Shown one piece after another: positions 16,119 through 25,309 of a stretch of DNA of 64,000 bases. Both the position numbers and the translations under genes were made by a program. Origin of the DNA: a bacterium (GTDB lineage: Bacteria > Actinomycetota > Acidimicrobiia > Acidimicrobiales > Bin134); NCBI GenBank assembly GCA_026708015.1, contig JAPOVT010000056.1:100134-164133 (forward strand), read 5' to 3'. The notes below the pieces were generated by a model that saw only the letters and a list, made by a program, of their open reading frames with translations, was not told where the DNA came from and made no database searches. Numbering within the stretch: the stretch's first letter is position 1; every line of letters begins with the position of its first letter.

Positions 16119-17500
16119 CGGTCCTCCCAGAAGGCAGGCACCAGGCCTCGTTCGGCCAGCACCGCCTGGAACTCCAGCAGCGCGGTGTAGGAGGGCAGCA
16201 CATAAAGATCGCCATCGGCTCCGCTGGCCCCCAGCGCGGCGTCAAGCGCAGCCGACATCGAAGGGACAACCGAGAGCTGATCGGGGTTGAACCCGGCGTA
16301 GCGGAACCGCAGAGCCATGTCGTAGCCCCGGTCGCCGCCCACCGTGAGCGACGCCAGTCGACCGCTGTCCAACAGCAGCTCGTAGTCCACGTCCCAGATC
16401 CAAGACACGTCTTGGCCGTCGGCGGTGCGGTCGTTGAGCAGCACCAACAGGTGCAGGGGGTGGTCCTCCAGCAGCATGGTGCGGATGTTCTCGTTGGCCC
16501 CGGCCGGGTTTTTGGCCAGCAGCGTGGTCACCCTGACCGGGCCGATCTGGGTGCGCTCGGACCGCCCGAACGCTGCCTCCCGTTTGGCGAGCGCCGGGCC
16601 GATGGCCTCCGGGCCGAGGTCGAGGGCCCCGGAGGTGGCGGTGGCGGCCAGGGCGTTGTAGGAGTTGTGCATGCCCGGCAGCCGCAGTGACAGCTCGATC
16701 GGGCCCCGGGGGGTGTCGATGGCCAGCCGCTGGCCATCCAGGCCGTGCAGCTCCACCCGGGTGGCCCCTACGTCGGGCTGGGTTCGGGCCAGACCGCACT
16801 CCCAACACGACCACCGGCCCAGGTGGGCGATGGTGACCATCTCGTAGTGCAGCGAAGCGCCGCAGTGGCGGCACTCGGTGGCGTCGGCCGCGTGGGGTAG
16901 GCGGTCGCGGCCCACGCGGGGGTCTTCGATGCCGTAGGACAAGGTATTGGGGTGCCGGGCGACAATCTCGGCCACCGCGGGATCGTCGGCGTTGTAGATC
17001 ACGGTCGTGGCCGAGTCGAGTTCGGCCACCGCTTCCCGCCATCGGTCCGCCAGGTGTTCCAACTCCCCGTAGCGGTCGAGCTGATCCCGGAAGAGGTTCA
17101 TCAGGGTGACCGCCCGCGGCTTGGTTTGGGCCATCAGCCCCGGCAGGGCCGCTTCGTCCACCTCGAACAGGGCTACCTCGGCCCCATCGGCGTTGAGCAG
17201 CGCGGTGGCCACCCCTCGCTCCAGATTAGAGCCAGCGGTGTTGGCCACCACGCGGGCGCCGCTGGCGTCGAGTGCGGCCCGAACCAGCCGGGCGGTGGTG
17301 GTCTTGCCGTTGGTCCCCGAAAGCATGATCACGCCGTTGGGAACCGAGCGGGCCATCTCTGCGGTGGCCTCAGGACGCAGCCGGGTGAGCACCAGGCCGG
17401 GCAACGTTGTACCCCCGCCCCGCCCCAGCCGCTGCGACAGCCGCCCCGCCCCCCGAGCCGCGTTGGCGGCCAATCCCTGAGGCAGCGACGGCAGCTTCAT
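16115..17500 (-). CDS. murT: Lipid II isoglutaminyl synthase, MurT ligase subunit
   Basis: 461 residues from ATG 17500. The Mur-ligase P-loop SGTNGKTTTAR (about 61-71) and the DUF1727 C-terminal domain (LAKNPAGANE onward) are both present. A four-cysteine zinc ribbon, CRHC then CWEC, sits in the middle domain as in characterised MurT proteins. MurT activates the alpha-carboxyl of D-Glu in lipid II with ATP for amidation. The frame extends upstream to 17599 but that part lies within the epoxide hydrolase gene. Confidence 0.92.
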   Translation of the reverse strand: MKLPSLPQGLAANAARGAGRLSQRLGRGGGTTLPGLVLTRLRPEATAEMARSVPNGVIMLSGTNGKTTTARLVRAALDASGARVVANTAGSNLERGVATALLNADGAEVALFEVDEAALPGLMAQTKPRAVTLMNLFRDQLDRYGELEHLADRWREAVAELDSATTVIYNADDPAVAEIVARHPNTLSYGIEDPRVGRDRLPHAADATECRHCGASLHYEMVTIAHLGRWSCWECGLARTQPDVGATRVELHGLDGQRLAIDTPRGPIELSLRLPGMHNSYNALAATATSGALDLGPEAIGPALAKREAAFGRSERTQIGPVRVTTLLAKNPAGANENIRTMLLEDHPLHLLVLLNDRTADGQDVSWIWDVDYELLLDSGRLASLTVGGDRGYDMALRFRYAGFNPDQLSVVPSMSAALDAALGASGADGDLYVLPSYTALLEFQAVLAERGLVPAFWEDR

Positions 17501-17516
17501 ACTGACGTATTGCTTA

Positions 17517-18647
17517 CTACCGGAAGCGGCGGAAGAACTCGCGGATGTCGATGGCCAGGGCCTCGGGCTCCTCCATGGCCGCGAAGTGACCTCCCTCATC
17601 CATGTCCGACCAGTGGACGATGTTGTAGTTGTCGTCCAGCCAGTGCCGGGGGGCCTGCATGATCTCCATGGGAAAGCTGGCCATCCCCAGAGGGGTTTCG
17701 AGAGGGTCGCCCAACCCGGCCCCGCCGGGCCGCAGCGTCTCGTAGTACATCCGGGCCGACGAGCCTGCGGTGGCGGTGAACCAGTACAGCGAAATGTTGG
17801 TGAGCAGGCGGTCGCGGCTCACCGCCGATTCGATGGTGCCGTCGTTGTCGGTCCAGGCCAGGAACTTCTCGGCGATCCACGCCAGCTGGCCCACGGCAGA
17901 GTCGGTCAGGCCGTAGGCCAGGGTCTGGGGCTTGGTGCTCTGGATCTGCATGTAGCCCGCGCCCTCGGTGAAGTAGAGGTTGGCCCGGGCCAGACCGGCC
18001 TGCTCGGCCTCGGTGAGCTCGCCGGGCTCGCCCTCGGGGGCGGTGGCGAACAGGAAGTTCACGTGTACCGCCTCGCAGTGGTCGGGGTCGTGGCGTCCGA
18101 TGTTCTGGGAGATCATCGAGCCCCAGTCGCCCCCCTGGGCTCCGTAGCGCCCGTATCCCAGCCGCGCCATCAGCTCGGCGAAGGCCTTGGCGGTGCGGAC
18201 GGTGTCCCATCCCCGGTCGGCGGTCGGCCCCGAGAAGCCGTATCCGGGCAGCGAGGGAGCCACCACATGGAAGGCGTCGGCCGGGTCGTCGGGGTGGGTG
18301 AGCGGCCCGATCATGTCGAGGAACTCCACCACCGATCCCGGCCATCCGTGGCTGATGACCAGGGGATAGGCGTCGGGTTGGGGGGAGCGCTGGTGGATGA
18401 AGTGGAAATTCTGGCCGTCGATGGTGGTGGTGAAGTGGTCGAGCTCGTTCAGTTCGGCCTCTGCCGCCCGCCAGTCGTACTCGTCGGCCCAGTACCGGGC
18501 CAGCTCTTGGATGTAGCCCATATCCGCGCCGTAGTCCCAGCCGACGCCGGGAATCTGGTCGGGCCAGCGGGCCTCTCTCAGGCGGCGCCGGAGGTCCTCC
18601 AGCGCGGCATCGGGGATTTCGACGGTGAACGGGGTGATCTCGGACAC
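17517..18647 (-). CDS. Epoxide hydrolase (EHN-domain alpha/beta hydrolase)
   Basis: 376 residues. The N-terminal EHN domain begins with FTVEIPDAALEDLRRRL; then come HGWPGS (oxyanion-hole motif), the nucleophile aspartate in QGGDWGSM and the catalytic histidine in DEGGHFAAMEEPE. These soluble enzymes open epoxides to diols; in this family some members act on juvenile-hormone-like or other lipophilic epoxides. GAGGAG precedes GTG 18647. It ends 17 nt before the murT start. Confidence 0.88.
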   Translation of the reverse strand: MSEITPFTVEIPDAALEDLRRRLREARWPDQIPGVGWDYGADMGYIQELARYWADEYDWRAAEAELNELDHFTTTIDGQNFHFIHQRSPQPDAYPLVISHGWPGSVVEFLDMIGPLTHPDDPADAFHVVAPSLPGYGFSGPTADRGWDTVRTAKAFAELMARLGYGRYGAQGGDWGSMISQNIGRHDPDHCEAVHVNFLFATAPEGEPGELTEAEQAGLARANLYFTEGAGYMQIQSTKPQTLAYGLTDSAVGQLAWIAEKFLAWTDNDGTIESAVSRDRLLTNISLYWFTATAGSSARMYYETLRPGGAGLGDPLETPLGMASFPMEIMQAPRHWLDDNYNIVHWSDMDEGGHFAAMEEPEALAIDIREFFRRFR

Positions 18648-18673
18648 GGGTCTCCTCAGGGGGATGCTTGTCG

Positions 18674-19660
18674 TTACGCGGGGGAGCGGGGGATGAGACC
18701 TGCGTTGTCGCGGGCTCTATTCAGGGTGGCCGCCGCCACCGTCCGGGCCTTGTCGGCCCCAGCGGCCAGCACCCGGGCGATCTCTCCGGGGTCCGACGAC
18801 AGCTCGGCGTATCGCTCCCGAATGGGCGATAGCAGCTCGTTCACCGCTTCGGCGGTGTCGGCCTTCAGCGGTCCGTACTGGGCGTAGTCGTCGGCCACTG
18901 CTTCTGGGGTCCGCCCGGTGGCCGATGCCAGGATGCCCAGCAGGTTCGACACCCCCGGCTTGGTGCCGGGGTCGTAGTGGACCTCGTTGTCGCTGTCGGT
19001 CACCGCCCGCTTGAACTTGCGGGTCACGCTGTCGGGCTCCTCCAGCACGGCGACAGTGCCAGCGGACTCCAGCGACTTGGACATCTTGTCGCCCGGATTC
19101 TGGAGGTCCATCACCCGGGCCCCCGCCTCGGGGATCACGTGGGCGGGTACCACGAAGGTCTCTCCGTAGCGCCGGTTGAAGCGCTCGGCGATGTCTCGGC
19201 ACAGCTCGATGTGCTGGCGCTGGTCGTCGCCCACCGGCACCAGGTCGGTGTCGTACAGCAGGATGTCCGACGCCTGAAGGGCGGGGTAGGTGAACAGCCC
19301 GGCCGATACGAATTCAGTCCGGTCGGACTTGTCCTTGAACTGGGTCATGCGGCGCAGCTCCCCGAAGCCCACGGTGCACTCCATCATCCAGGCCAGTTCG
19401 GTGTGCTCGCTCACCGAGCTTTGCACGAACAGGGTGGACCGATCGGGGTCGATGCCCACCGACAGGAGCATGGCTGCCGCAGCCAGGGTGTTGTCCCGCA
19501 GTTCGGCCGGGTCGGGGGCGGTGGTCAGTGCGTGGAGATCAACCACGCAGTACACCGCGTCGTGCTCGTGCTGGTAGGCCACCCAGTTGCACAGCGCGCC
19601 CAGCAGATTGCCCAGGTGCATGCCGCCGGACGGCTGGATGCCAGAGAACACTCGAGCCAC
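18674..19660 (-). CDS. trpS: Tryptophanyl-tRNA synthetase
   Basis: 328 residues from GTG 19660, the standard length. VFSGIQPSG at the N-terminus, the HIGH-equivalent GGMHLGN and the GDKMSKS loop identify a class Ic TrpRS; DLHALT and LLYDTDLVPVGDDQRQH support it. A TAGTTT -10 box ends 7 nt before the GTG, so the mRNA is probably leaderless. The longer frame to 19801 overlaps the divergent scpA gene and lacks family resemblance. Confidence 0.95.
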   Translation of the reverse strand: MARVFSGIQPSGGMHLGNLLGALCNWVAYQHEHDAVYCVVDLHALTTAPDPAELRDNTLAAAAMLLSVGIDPDRSTLFVQSSVSEHTELAWMMECTVGFGELRRMTQFKDKSDRTEFVSAGLFTYPALQASDILLYDTDLVPVGDDQRQHIELCRDIAERFNRRYGETFVVPAHVIPEAGARVMDLQNPGDKMSKSLESAGTVAVLEEPDSVTRKFKRAVTDSDNEVHYDPGTKPGVSNLLGILASATGRTPEAVADDYAQYGPLKADTAEAVNELLSPIRERYAELSSDPGEIARVLAAGADKARTVAAATLNRARDNAGLIPRSPA

Positions 19661-19667
19661 GCCGGTC

Positions 19668-19673
19668 AAACTA
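19668..19673 (-). promoter_or_regulatory. -10 box of leaderless trpS transcript (TAGTTT)
   Basis: TAGTTT on the minus strand with 7 nt to GTG 19660. It fixes the trpS start. Confidence 0.5.
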
Positions 19674-19716
19674 CCCGCCCCGATCTGAAAACCCCGAAGC
19701 GGTAAAGGGCGAGTTC

Positions 19717-19722
19717 TACACT
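19717..19722 (+). promoter_or_regulatory. -10 box of leaderless scpA transcript (TACACT)
   Basis: TACACT with 6 nt to GTG 19729. The trpS and scpA promoters lie back to back in 68 bp. Confidence 0.5.
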
Positions 19723-19728
19723 TGACGG

Positions 19729-20538
19729 GTGGTCGCGCAGGTGAGAACGGAGGTGTCCGAAGGGCCGTTCGAAGTGCGAACCGAGGTCTTTGAGGGCCCA
19801 TTTGACCTGCTGCTGCACCTCATCTTGCGCGACGAGGTCGATCTCTACGAAGTGAAGGTGGGCGACATCGTGGACGCCTACCTGGCCGAGCTGAACCGCA
19901 TGGAGCAGCTCAACCTGGGCGTGGCCACCGAGTTCCTCCTGATCGCGGCCACGCTGGTCCAGCTCAAGAGCAGCCGCCTGCTGCCCGACGGCGATTCGCT
20001 CGACCTCGACGAGGAGCTGGCCCTGTGGTCGGAGCGCGACCTGCTGCTGGCCCGCCTGCTGGAGTGCCAGACCTTCAAGGGGGTGTCCCAAGCCCTCGAG
20101 CAGTTGGCCACAGTGGCCGGGCGCGCCCTGCCCCGCACGGCGGGACCCGACGAGCGCTACGTAGATTTGGTGCCCGACTTCTTGGAGGGGATCGGCCCCG
20201 ACGATCTGAGAGCCGCATTCCTGCGGGCCACCGTGGCCCGGCCCACCCCCCGGGTGAACGTGCAGCACATCACCGACATCCCCATCAGCGTGGACGAAGT
20301 GGCCGCCGATCTCATGGAGCGGCTGCCCGAGATCGGGACGGTGGGATTCCGAGAGCTGACCGAGGATCTGGAGACCGGCATCGAGGTGGTGGTGTACTTC
20401 CTGGCCGTGCTGGAGCTCTACAAGCGGGGCTTGGTGGACGTGTTGCAGGCCTCGACGTTCGGCCGCATCGCCATCACCTGGACCGGCCAGGGCGAATTCG
20501 ACGAGCCGCTGGTCGGGGTGGACTCCTATGACCGATGA
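19729..20538 (+). CDS. scpA: Segregation and condensation protein A
   Basis: 269 residues. FEGPFDLLLHLI near the N-terminus and LGVATEFLLIAATLVQLKSSRLLP are diagnostic for the ScpA kleisin, which joins the SMC heads and recruits ScpB in chromosome condensation. The first 20 residues hold a short duplication: VRTEVSEGPFE is followed by VRTEVFEGPFD, so the N-terminus may have been lengthened by a small tandem duplication. First gene of an eight-gene run ending with the acyltransferase at 26025. Confidence 0.95.
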   Translation: MVAQVRTEVSEGPFEVRTEVFEGPFDLLLHLILRDEVDLYEVKVGDIVDAYLAELNRMEQLNLGVATEFLLIAATLVQLKSSRLLPDGDSLDLDEELALWSERDLLLARLLECQTFKGVSQALEQLATVAGRALPRTAGPDERYVDLVPDFLEGIGPDDLRAAFLRATVARPTPRVNVQHITDIPISVDEVAADLMERLPEIGTVGFRELTEDLETGIEVVVYFLAVLELYKRGLVDVLQASTFGRIAITWTGQGEFDEPLVGVDSYDR

Positions 20539-20568
20539 GCACCGAGCCGAGCGGGGAAGCAGAAGCCC

Positions 20569-21189
20569 ATGACCGATGACAGCCTTGAAGCCCGCCGGGC
20601 AGTGGAGGCCATTGTGATGGTTGCCGAGGAGCCGGTCCCGCCGGGGCTGATGGCCCAGCTAATCGAAATCCCCACCGGTCAGGTGGAGGCCATCTGCGAC
20701 CAATTGGCCGAGGAGTACCGGGCCGAGGGCCGGGGATTCGAACTGGTTCGGGTGGCCGGCGGCTATCGGTTCCGCAGCCACCCCGATGCCGAGTCGTACG
20801 TGAAGCGGTTCGTGGTCAGCGGCCAGAGCTCCCGCCTGTCGTCGGCCGCCCTGGAGACCCTGGCCATTGTGGCCTACAAGCAGCCCCTGTCGCGGGCCCA
20901 AGTGTCGGCCATCCGGGGGGTGAATGCCGAAGGGGCCATGCGCACCCTCCAGCACCGGGGGCTGGTGCAGGAAGTGGGCCGGGACCCCGGCCCGGGCCAG
21001 GCCCGCCTTTTCGCCACCACCCCGGCCTTTTTGGAGCGGCTGGGGCTCGACTCCCTCGACGAGCTGCCCCCGCTGGTCGACTTCGTGCCCGGTGCCGAGG
21101 TGATCGAGGCTCTGGAGACCAGTCTGATGGCCGACAGCCGCCCGGCGCCGTTGCCCGAGAGCGGCAACAGCGATGCGCTGGAAGTGTGA
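20569..21189 (+). CDS. scpB: Segregation and condensation protein B
   Basis: 206 residues with two winged-helix domains; LETLAIVAYKQPLSRAQVS and IRGVNAEGAMRTLQHRGLV are the conserved core. ScpB dimers bind ScpA in the SMC-ScpAB complex. Starts 30 nt after scpA; its stop overlaps the GTG of the pseudouridine synthase gene (GTGA). Confidence 0.95.
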   Translation: MTDDSLEARRAVEAIVMVAEEPVPPGLMAQLIEIPTGQVEAICDQLAEEYRAEGRGFELVRVAGGYRFRSHPDAESYVKRFVVSGQSSRLSSAALETLAIVAYKQPLSRAQVSAIRGVNAEGAMRTLQHRGLVQEVGRDPGPGQARLFATTPAFLERLGLDSLDELPPLVDFVPGAEVIEALETSLMADSRPAPLPESGNSDALEV

Positions 21190-21908
21190 GCGAGCCTGAG
21201 CGGATCCAGAAGGTCCTGGCCGCCGCCGGGGTGGCCAGTCGCCGGGCGGTGGAGGAGATGGTGGCTGAGGGCCGCATCACGGTCAACGGACAGCCCGCCC
21301 GGCTCGGCCAGCGGATCGACCCCGACCACGACGCCGTGGAGGTCGACGGCATCCCCGTGGGGCTGCGGACCGACCTGGTGTACTACCTGCTGAACAAGCC
21401 GCCCGGCGTGGTAACCACCGCGTCCGACCCCCAGGGCCGCCCCACCGTGGTGGACATGGTGCCCGAAGAGCCCCGGGTGTTCCCGGTGGGCCGCCTGGAC
21501 GCCGACAGCGAGGGGCTGCTGTTGCTCACCAACGACGGGGGACTGACCCACCGGCTGACCCATCCCTCTTTCGGGGTGCCCAAGGAGTACCTGGCCCATG
21601 TGGAGGGCCGACCCAGCCGGGGGGCACTGAGAAGGCTGCGCGAGGGAGTAGAGCTGGAAGACGGCGCCGCTCAGGCGATGGCGGTGTCGCTACCCGAGCC
21701 GTCGGTGATCCGCATCGTGGTCCACGAGGGCCGCAACCGCCTGGTGCGGCGGATGTGCGAGGCAGTCGGCCATCCTGTGATCCGACTGGTCCGCATCCGC
21801 ATCGGCCCGCTGGCCGATCGAAAGCTCCCGCCCGGCCAGTGGCGAGTGCTCAGACCCGGTGAAGTTCGGGAACTCGAGCGCCAGGGGACCGAACTCACCG
21901 GCAACTGA
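21186..21908 (+). CDS. rluB: 23S rRNA pseudouridine synthase, RluB/RsuA family
   Basis: 240 residues. An N-terminal S4 RNA-binding domain (RIQKVLAAAGVASRRAVEEM) is followed by the catalytic domain with VGRLDADSEGLLLLTNDG, which includes the essential aspartate. Converts a uridine in 23S rRNA helix 89 region to pseudouridine. In Gram-positive genomes rluB commonly sits directly after scpB, as here. Confidence 0.93.
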   Translation: MSEPERIQKVLAAAGVASRRAVEEMVAEGRITVNGQPARLGQRIDPDHDAVEVDGIPVGLRTDLVYYLLNKPPGVVTTASDPQGRPTVVDMVPEEPRVFPVGRLDADSEGLLLLTNDGGLTHRLTHPSFGVPKEYLAHVEGRPSRGALRRLREGVELEDGAAQAMAVSLPEPSVIRIVVHEGRNRLVRRMCEAVGHPVIRLVRIRIGPLADRKLPPGQWRVLRPGEVRELERQGTELTGN

Positions 21909-21933
21909 GTTCAGGGCCGCATCCAGGGGTCGG

Positions 21934-21939
21934 TACAAT
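21934..21939 (+). promoter_or_regulatory. -10 box of leaderless aroH transcript (TACAAT)
   Basis: TACAAT with 7 nt to GTG 21947. It selects this GTG over the in-frame TTG 21941 and gives the aromatic amino acid genes their own promoter inside the run. Confidence 0.55.
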
Positions 21940-21946
21940 TTTGGCC

Positions 21947-22315
21947 GTGAGCAGCGCAGTGCGCGCCCTGCGGGGCGCCACCACCATCGACGTCGACACC
22001 GCCGAGCATATGGAGGAGCGGATCGTCGCGCTGCTGTCCGAGATGTTCGAACGAAACGACATCCACCACAGCGACCTGATCAGCGTCGTCTTCACCGCCA
22101 CCTCCGACATCAACTCGGCCTTCCCCGCGGCCGCGGCCCGGAAATTCGGCCTCGGCGACGTGCCGCTGCTCTGCGCCCAGGAGCTGGACATCGAAGACGG
22201 AACCCCGTTGTGCCTGCGGGTGCTGATCCACCTGACCACGGAGCGGGGGCGCGACGAGTTGCACCACATCTACCTGGAAGGCGCACGAGGGCTGCGCGAC
22301 GACCTTCCCGAGTGA
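21947..22315 (+). CDS. aroH: Chorismate mutase, AroH type
   Basis: 122 residues. VRALRGATTIDVDTAEHM at the start, SVVFTATSDINSAFPAAAAR in the middle and PLCLRVLIH toward the end match the monofunctional AroH trimeric fold, with the active-site arginine in LRGA. It converts chorismate to prephenate, the substrate of the next enzyme. Stop and next start share TGATG. Confidence 0.92.
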   Translation: MSSAVRALRGATTIDVDTAEHMEERIVALLSEMFERNDIHHSDLISVVFTATSDINSAFPAAAARKFGLGDVPLLCAQELDIEDGTPLCLRVLIHLTTERGRDELHHIYLEGARGLRDDLPE

Positions 22316-23376
22316 TGGCAGCACAGCGGGCCGCCATCATCGGCACCGGGCTGATCGGCGGCTCCATTGGATTGGCCCTGCGAGAGCGGGGCTGGTGGGT
22401 CACCGGAACCGATCAAGACGAGGCGGTGGCCGCCGAGGCGCGGCGCCGGGGCGCCCTCGATGAGGTAGGGCTGTCCACCGACGCCGATATCACCTTTGTG
22501 GCCACCCCGGTGGGATCGACCGCCCCCGAGGCCCGCAAGGCCCTGGCCGCAGGTCGCGGTCCGGTCACCGACGTGGGCAGCGTGAAGGCCCCGATAGTGT
22601 CGGCGGTGGACAGCCCCCGCTTTGTGGGCGGCCACCCCATGGCCGGCAGCGAGCAGGAGGGGGTGGCCGGGGCCCGGGCCGACCTGTTCCGGAACGCGGT
22701 GTGGGTGCTCACCCCCACCAACGAAACCGACGACGATTCCCTGGTTCGGATCCGCTCGGTGGTGGCCTCCCTCGGGGCCGACGTCGTATCGCTGGTTCCC
22801 GAGCGCCACGACGCTTTGGTGGCGGTGGTGTCGCACGTTCCCCATCTCACCGCCGCCACGCTCATGGCGTTGGCCGACGAGCGCTCTGAGGAGCACCAGG
22901 TGATGCTGCGGCTGGCCGCCGGCGGATTCCGAGACATGACCCGAATCGCCTCGGGGCATCCCGGCATCTGGCCCGACATCTGCGATGAGAACTCCGAGGC
23001 CATCTGCTCAGCGCTCGACCGGTTCATCGAGGCCCTGGCCGACGTTCGCTCGCTGGTGGCCGACGGCAACCGGGGCGGGTTGTTGGAACTGCTGGAACAG
23101 GCCCGCAGCGCCCGATCCCACCTGCCCTATGGCCTGGACCGAGACGTATCGCTGTCGGAGGTGAGGGTGCCGGTGTTCGACCGTCCCGGCGAGCTGGCCC
23201 GCATCACCAGCCTTACCACCGACATCGGGGTGAACATCTTCGATTTGGAGATCGCCCACTCGGTGGAGGGCGGCCAAGGCGTGGCCATCCTGGTGGTCAA
23301 CACCGAGGCGTCCGACGCTCTGTTGGGGGCACTCAGAGAGCAGGGCTACGCCCCATCGTCGCGAGTTCTGTCGTGA
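22315..23376 (+). CDS. tyrA: Prephenate dehydrogenase
   Basis: 353 residues. NAD-binding AAIIGTGLIGGSIGLALRERG, then GGHPMAGSEQEGVAGA in the prephenate site, and a C-terminal ACT domain (about 280-353, RVPVFDRPGELARITSL) that probably senses tyrosine. It makes 4-hydroxyphenylpyruvate. ATG overlaps the aroH stop by one base; the stop overlaps the aroA GTG by 4 nt. A longer upstream frame is antisense-like read-through within rluB/aroH and is not used. Confidence 0.93.
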   Translation: MAAQRAAIIGTGLIGGSIGLALRERGWWVTGTDQDEAVAAEARRRGALDEVGLSTDADITFVATPVGSTAPEARKALAAGRGPVTDVGSVKAPIVSAVDSPRFVGGHPMAGSEQEGVAGARADLFRNAVWVLTPTNETDDDSLVRIRSVVASLGADVVSLVPERHDALVAVVSHVPHLTAATLMALADERSEEHQVMLRLAAGGFRDMTRIASGHPGIWPDICDENSEAICSALDRFIEALADVRSLVADGNRGGLLELLEQARSARSHLPYGLDRDVSLSEVRVPVFDRPGELARITSLTTDIGVNIFDLEIAHSVEGGQGVAILVVNTEASDALLGALREQGYAPSSRVLS

Positions 23377-24647
23377 CCGCCATCTCCGTGGAGGGGAAGC
23401 GCCAGTTCACCGGGGGCCTGCGGGTGCCGGGCGACAAGTCGATCTCCCACCGGGCGCTGATGATCGCTGCTTTGGGCGAACGGCCGTGCACCATAAGGGG
23501 CCTCTCCGACGGCGACGACGTGGTCCGTACTCGCCTCGCCGTTGAGGCGCTGGGCGCACGAGTAGAGGTGGCCGAATCTGGTGAGGTGACCGTTACCGGG
23601 GGAGTGGGCGGCGCCCGCGGTCCCATCGACCTGGGGAACTCGGGCACCGGCATCCGGCTGATGGCCGGGCTGGTGGCCGGCTTCGATTTCACCACCACCC
23701 TGGACGGAGACGCATCCATCCGCCAGCGGCCCATGGACCGGATCATCGCCCCGCTAACCGAGATGGGAGCGTCAATACAGGGCAGCGGCGACAGCGGCTC
23801 GTTGGCGCCCCTGACCATCGAGGGCCGTCCGCTGCGGGGCATCGGATACACCCTGCCGGTGGCCTCGGCCCAGGTGAAGAGCGCGGTGCTGCTGGCCGCG
23901 CTGAGGGCCGAGGGGCCGACCACGGTTCACGAGACGGTTCCCACCCGGGCCCACACCGAAGAGATGCTGGCCGCGGCCGGAGTGAGGATGGAGCGCGGGG
24001 ACTGCTCGGTGACGGTATGGCCTGGTGAGGTGGAACCCCCCGACGTCGACGTGCCCGGCGATCCCTCGCAGGCTGCCTTCTGGGTGGTGGGCGCCTGCAC
24101 GGCCCCCGACAGCGACCTGACGGTGCAAAACGTCTACCTCGGCCCAGCCCGGGGAGGATTCGTCGACATATTGCAGCGCATGGGCGCCGACATCTCGATC
24201 GACTCGAAAACGGGAGATATCCGGGCTCGAACCAGCGAGTTCAAAGCCACCCGGGTGACGGCCCAAGAGATGCCGGGCTGCATAGACGAGGTTCCCATTT
24301 TGGCCGTGGCCGCCGCGGCCGCCGAAGGCACAACCGTGTTCGAGGACGTCGGTGAGCTGCGGATAAAAGAGACCGACCGGGCGGCGGCCGTCGCCGAACT
24401 GCTCGAAGTCTTAGGCGCAGGATGCCAGATCGACGGCGACACCCTGGCCATCACTGGAGTCGGTCGCGCCGAGGCATTGGGCAGCGGTACTGTGGATTCC
24501 CGTGGAGACCACCGGATGGCCATGGCCGCGGCCATCGCCGGAGCAGTGGGCAATGGCTTGATGACGGTCGAGGGCTTCGAGGCCACCCACACCAGCTATC
24601 CGAGCTTTGCCCGCGATCTGGACGCCCGCACGGGAAGGACGCCGTGA
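23373..24647 (+). CDS. aroA: 3-phosphoshikimate 1-carboxyvinyltransferase (EPSP synthase)
   Basis: 424 residues, usual length. GDKSISHRALMIAAL, DLGNSGTGIRLM, the RxxxxLRIKETDR motif (near 24360-24390) and DHRMAMAAAIAG are the conserved shikimate-3-phosphate and PEP-binding blocks. Provides EPSP, the precursor of chorismate used by aroH. 4 nt overlaps link it to tyrA and cmk. Confidence 0.96.
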   Translation: MTAISVEGKRQFTGGLRVPGDKSISHRALMIAALGERPCTIRGLSDGDDVVRTRLAVEALGARVEVAESGEVTVTGGVGGARGPIDLGNSGTGIRLMAGLVAGFDFTTTLDGDASIRQRPMDRIIAPLTEMGASIQGSGDSGSLAPLTIEGRPLRGIGYTLPVASAQVKSAVLLAALRAEGPTTVHETVPTRAHTEEMLAAAGVRMERGDCSVTVWPGEVEPPDVDVPGDPSQAAFWVVGACTAPDSDLTVQNVYLGPARGGFVDILQRMGADISIDSKTGDIRARTSEFKATRVTAQEMPGCIDEVPILAVAAAAAEGTTVFEDVGELRIKETDRAAAVAELLEVLGAGCQIDGDTLAITGVGRAEALGSGTVDSRGDHRMAMAAAIAGAVGNGLMTVEGFEATHTSYPSFARDLDARTGRTP

Positions 24648-25309
24648 GCGATCCCGCCGAGGCGATGGGCGAGGGCGTGCGGGTGATCGCCATCGACGGT
24701 CCGGCCGGATCGGGAAAGTCCACTGTGGCCCGGAGGCTGGCCGAGCGGATGGGACTGGAGTATCTGGACACCGGGGCGATGTACCGCTCGGTGGCCTTCG
24801 CGGCAATGGCCCGGGAAGTCGACTTGGCCGATGCCGAAGCCATCGTTGAGCTGGCCCGAACCAGCGACATCCGAATCAACGACACCACGGTGGTCGTCGA
24901 CGGGGTGGACGCCACCACCCAGATCAGAGGCCCGGAAGTGACCCGGTCGGTGAGCACGGTGGCGGCCATCTCCGGGGTGCGAGAGGTGCTGCGGGTGCGC
25001 CAGCGGGCCTGGGCGGTGGAACGAGGCGGAGGGGTCTTGGAGGGCCGTGACATCGGCACGGTGGTGTTTCCCGACGCCGAGCTCAAGGTGTATCTGAGTG
25101 CGTCGGTCGCAGTGCGGGCCGAGCGACGGGCTGGCGAAGTGAGCGCTCTCGACTATGAGACGGTGGCCGCCGACCTGGCTGCCCGGGATGCAGCCGACTC
25201 CAGCCGCCAGCACGACCCGCTGACCCAGGCCCCCGATGCCGTACACATCGACACCACCGACCTCACCGTCGACCAGGTAGTGGACGAGCTGATCGCCCGA
25301 TTGGGATGA
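24644..25309 (+). CDS. cmk: Cytidylate kinase
   Basis: 221 residues from GTG 24644. P-loop GPAGSGKSTVARRLAE, then YLDTGAMYRS, VLEGRDIGTVVFPDA and the lid region AARDAADSSRQHDPL. Phosphorylates CMP and dCMP. The aroA-cmk order is common in bacteria. Overlaps aroA and the acyltransferase gene by 4 nt each. Confidence 0.95.
   Translation: MSDPAEAMGEGVRVIAIDGPAGSGKSTVARRLAERMGLEYLDTGAMYRSVAFAAMAREVDLADAEAIVELARTSDIRINDTTVVVDGVDATTQIRGPEVTRSVSTVAAISGVREVLRVRQRAWAVERGGGVLEGRDIGTVVFPDAELKVYLSASVAVRAERRAGEVSALDYETVAADLAARDAADSSRQHDPLTQAPDAVHIDTTDLTVDQVVDELIARLG

Noticed and set aside
21859..22314. Upstream extension of the prephenate dehydrogenase frame
   Set aside because: Its translation is arginine-rich and lies over rluB and aroH in another frame; the Rossmann motif starts right after ATG 22315.
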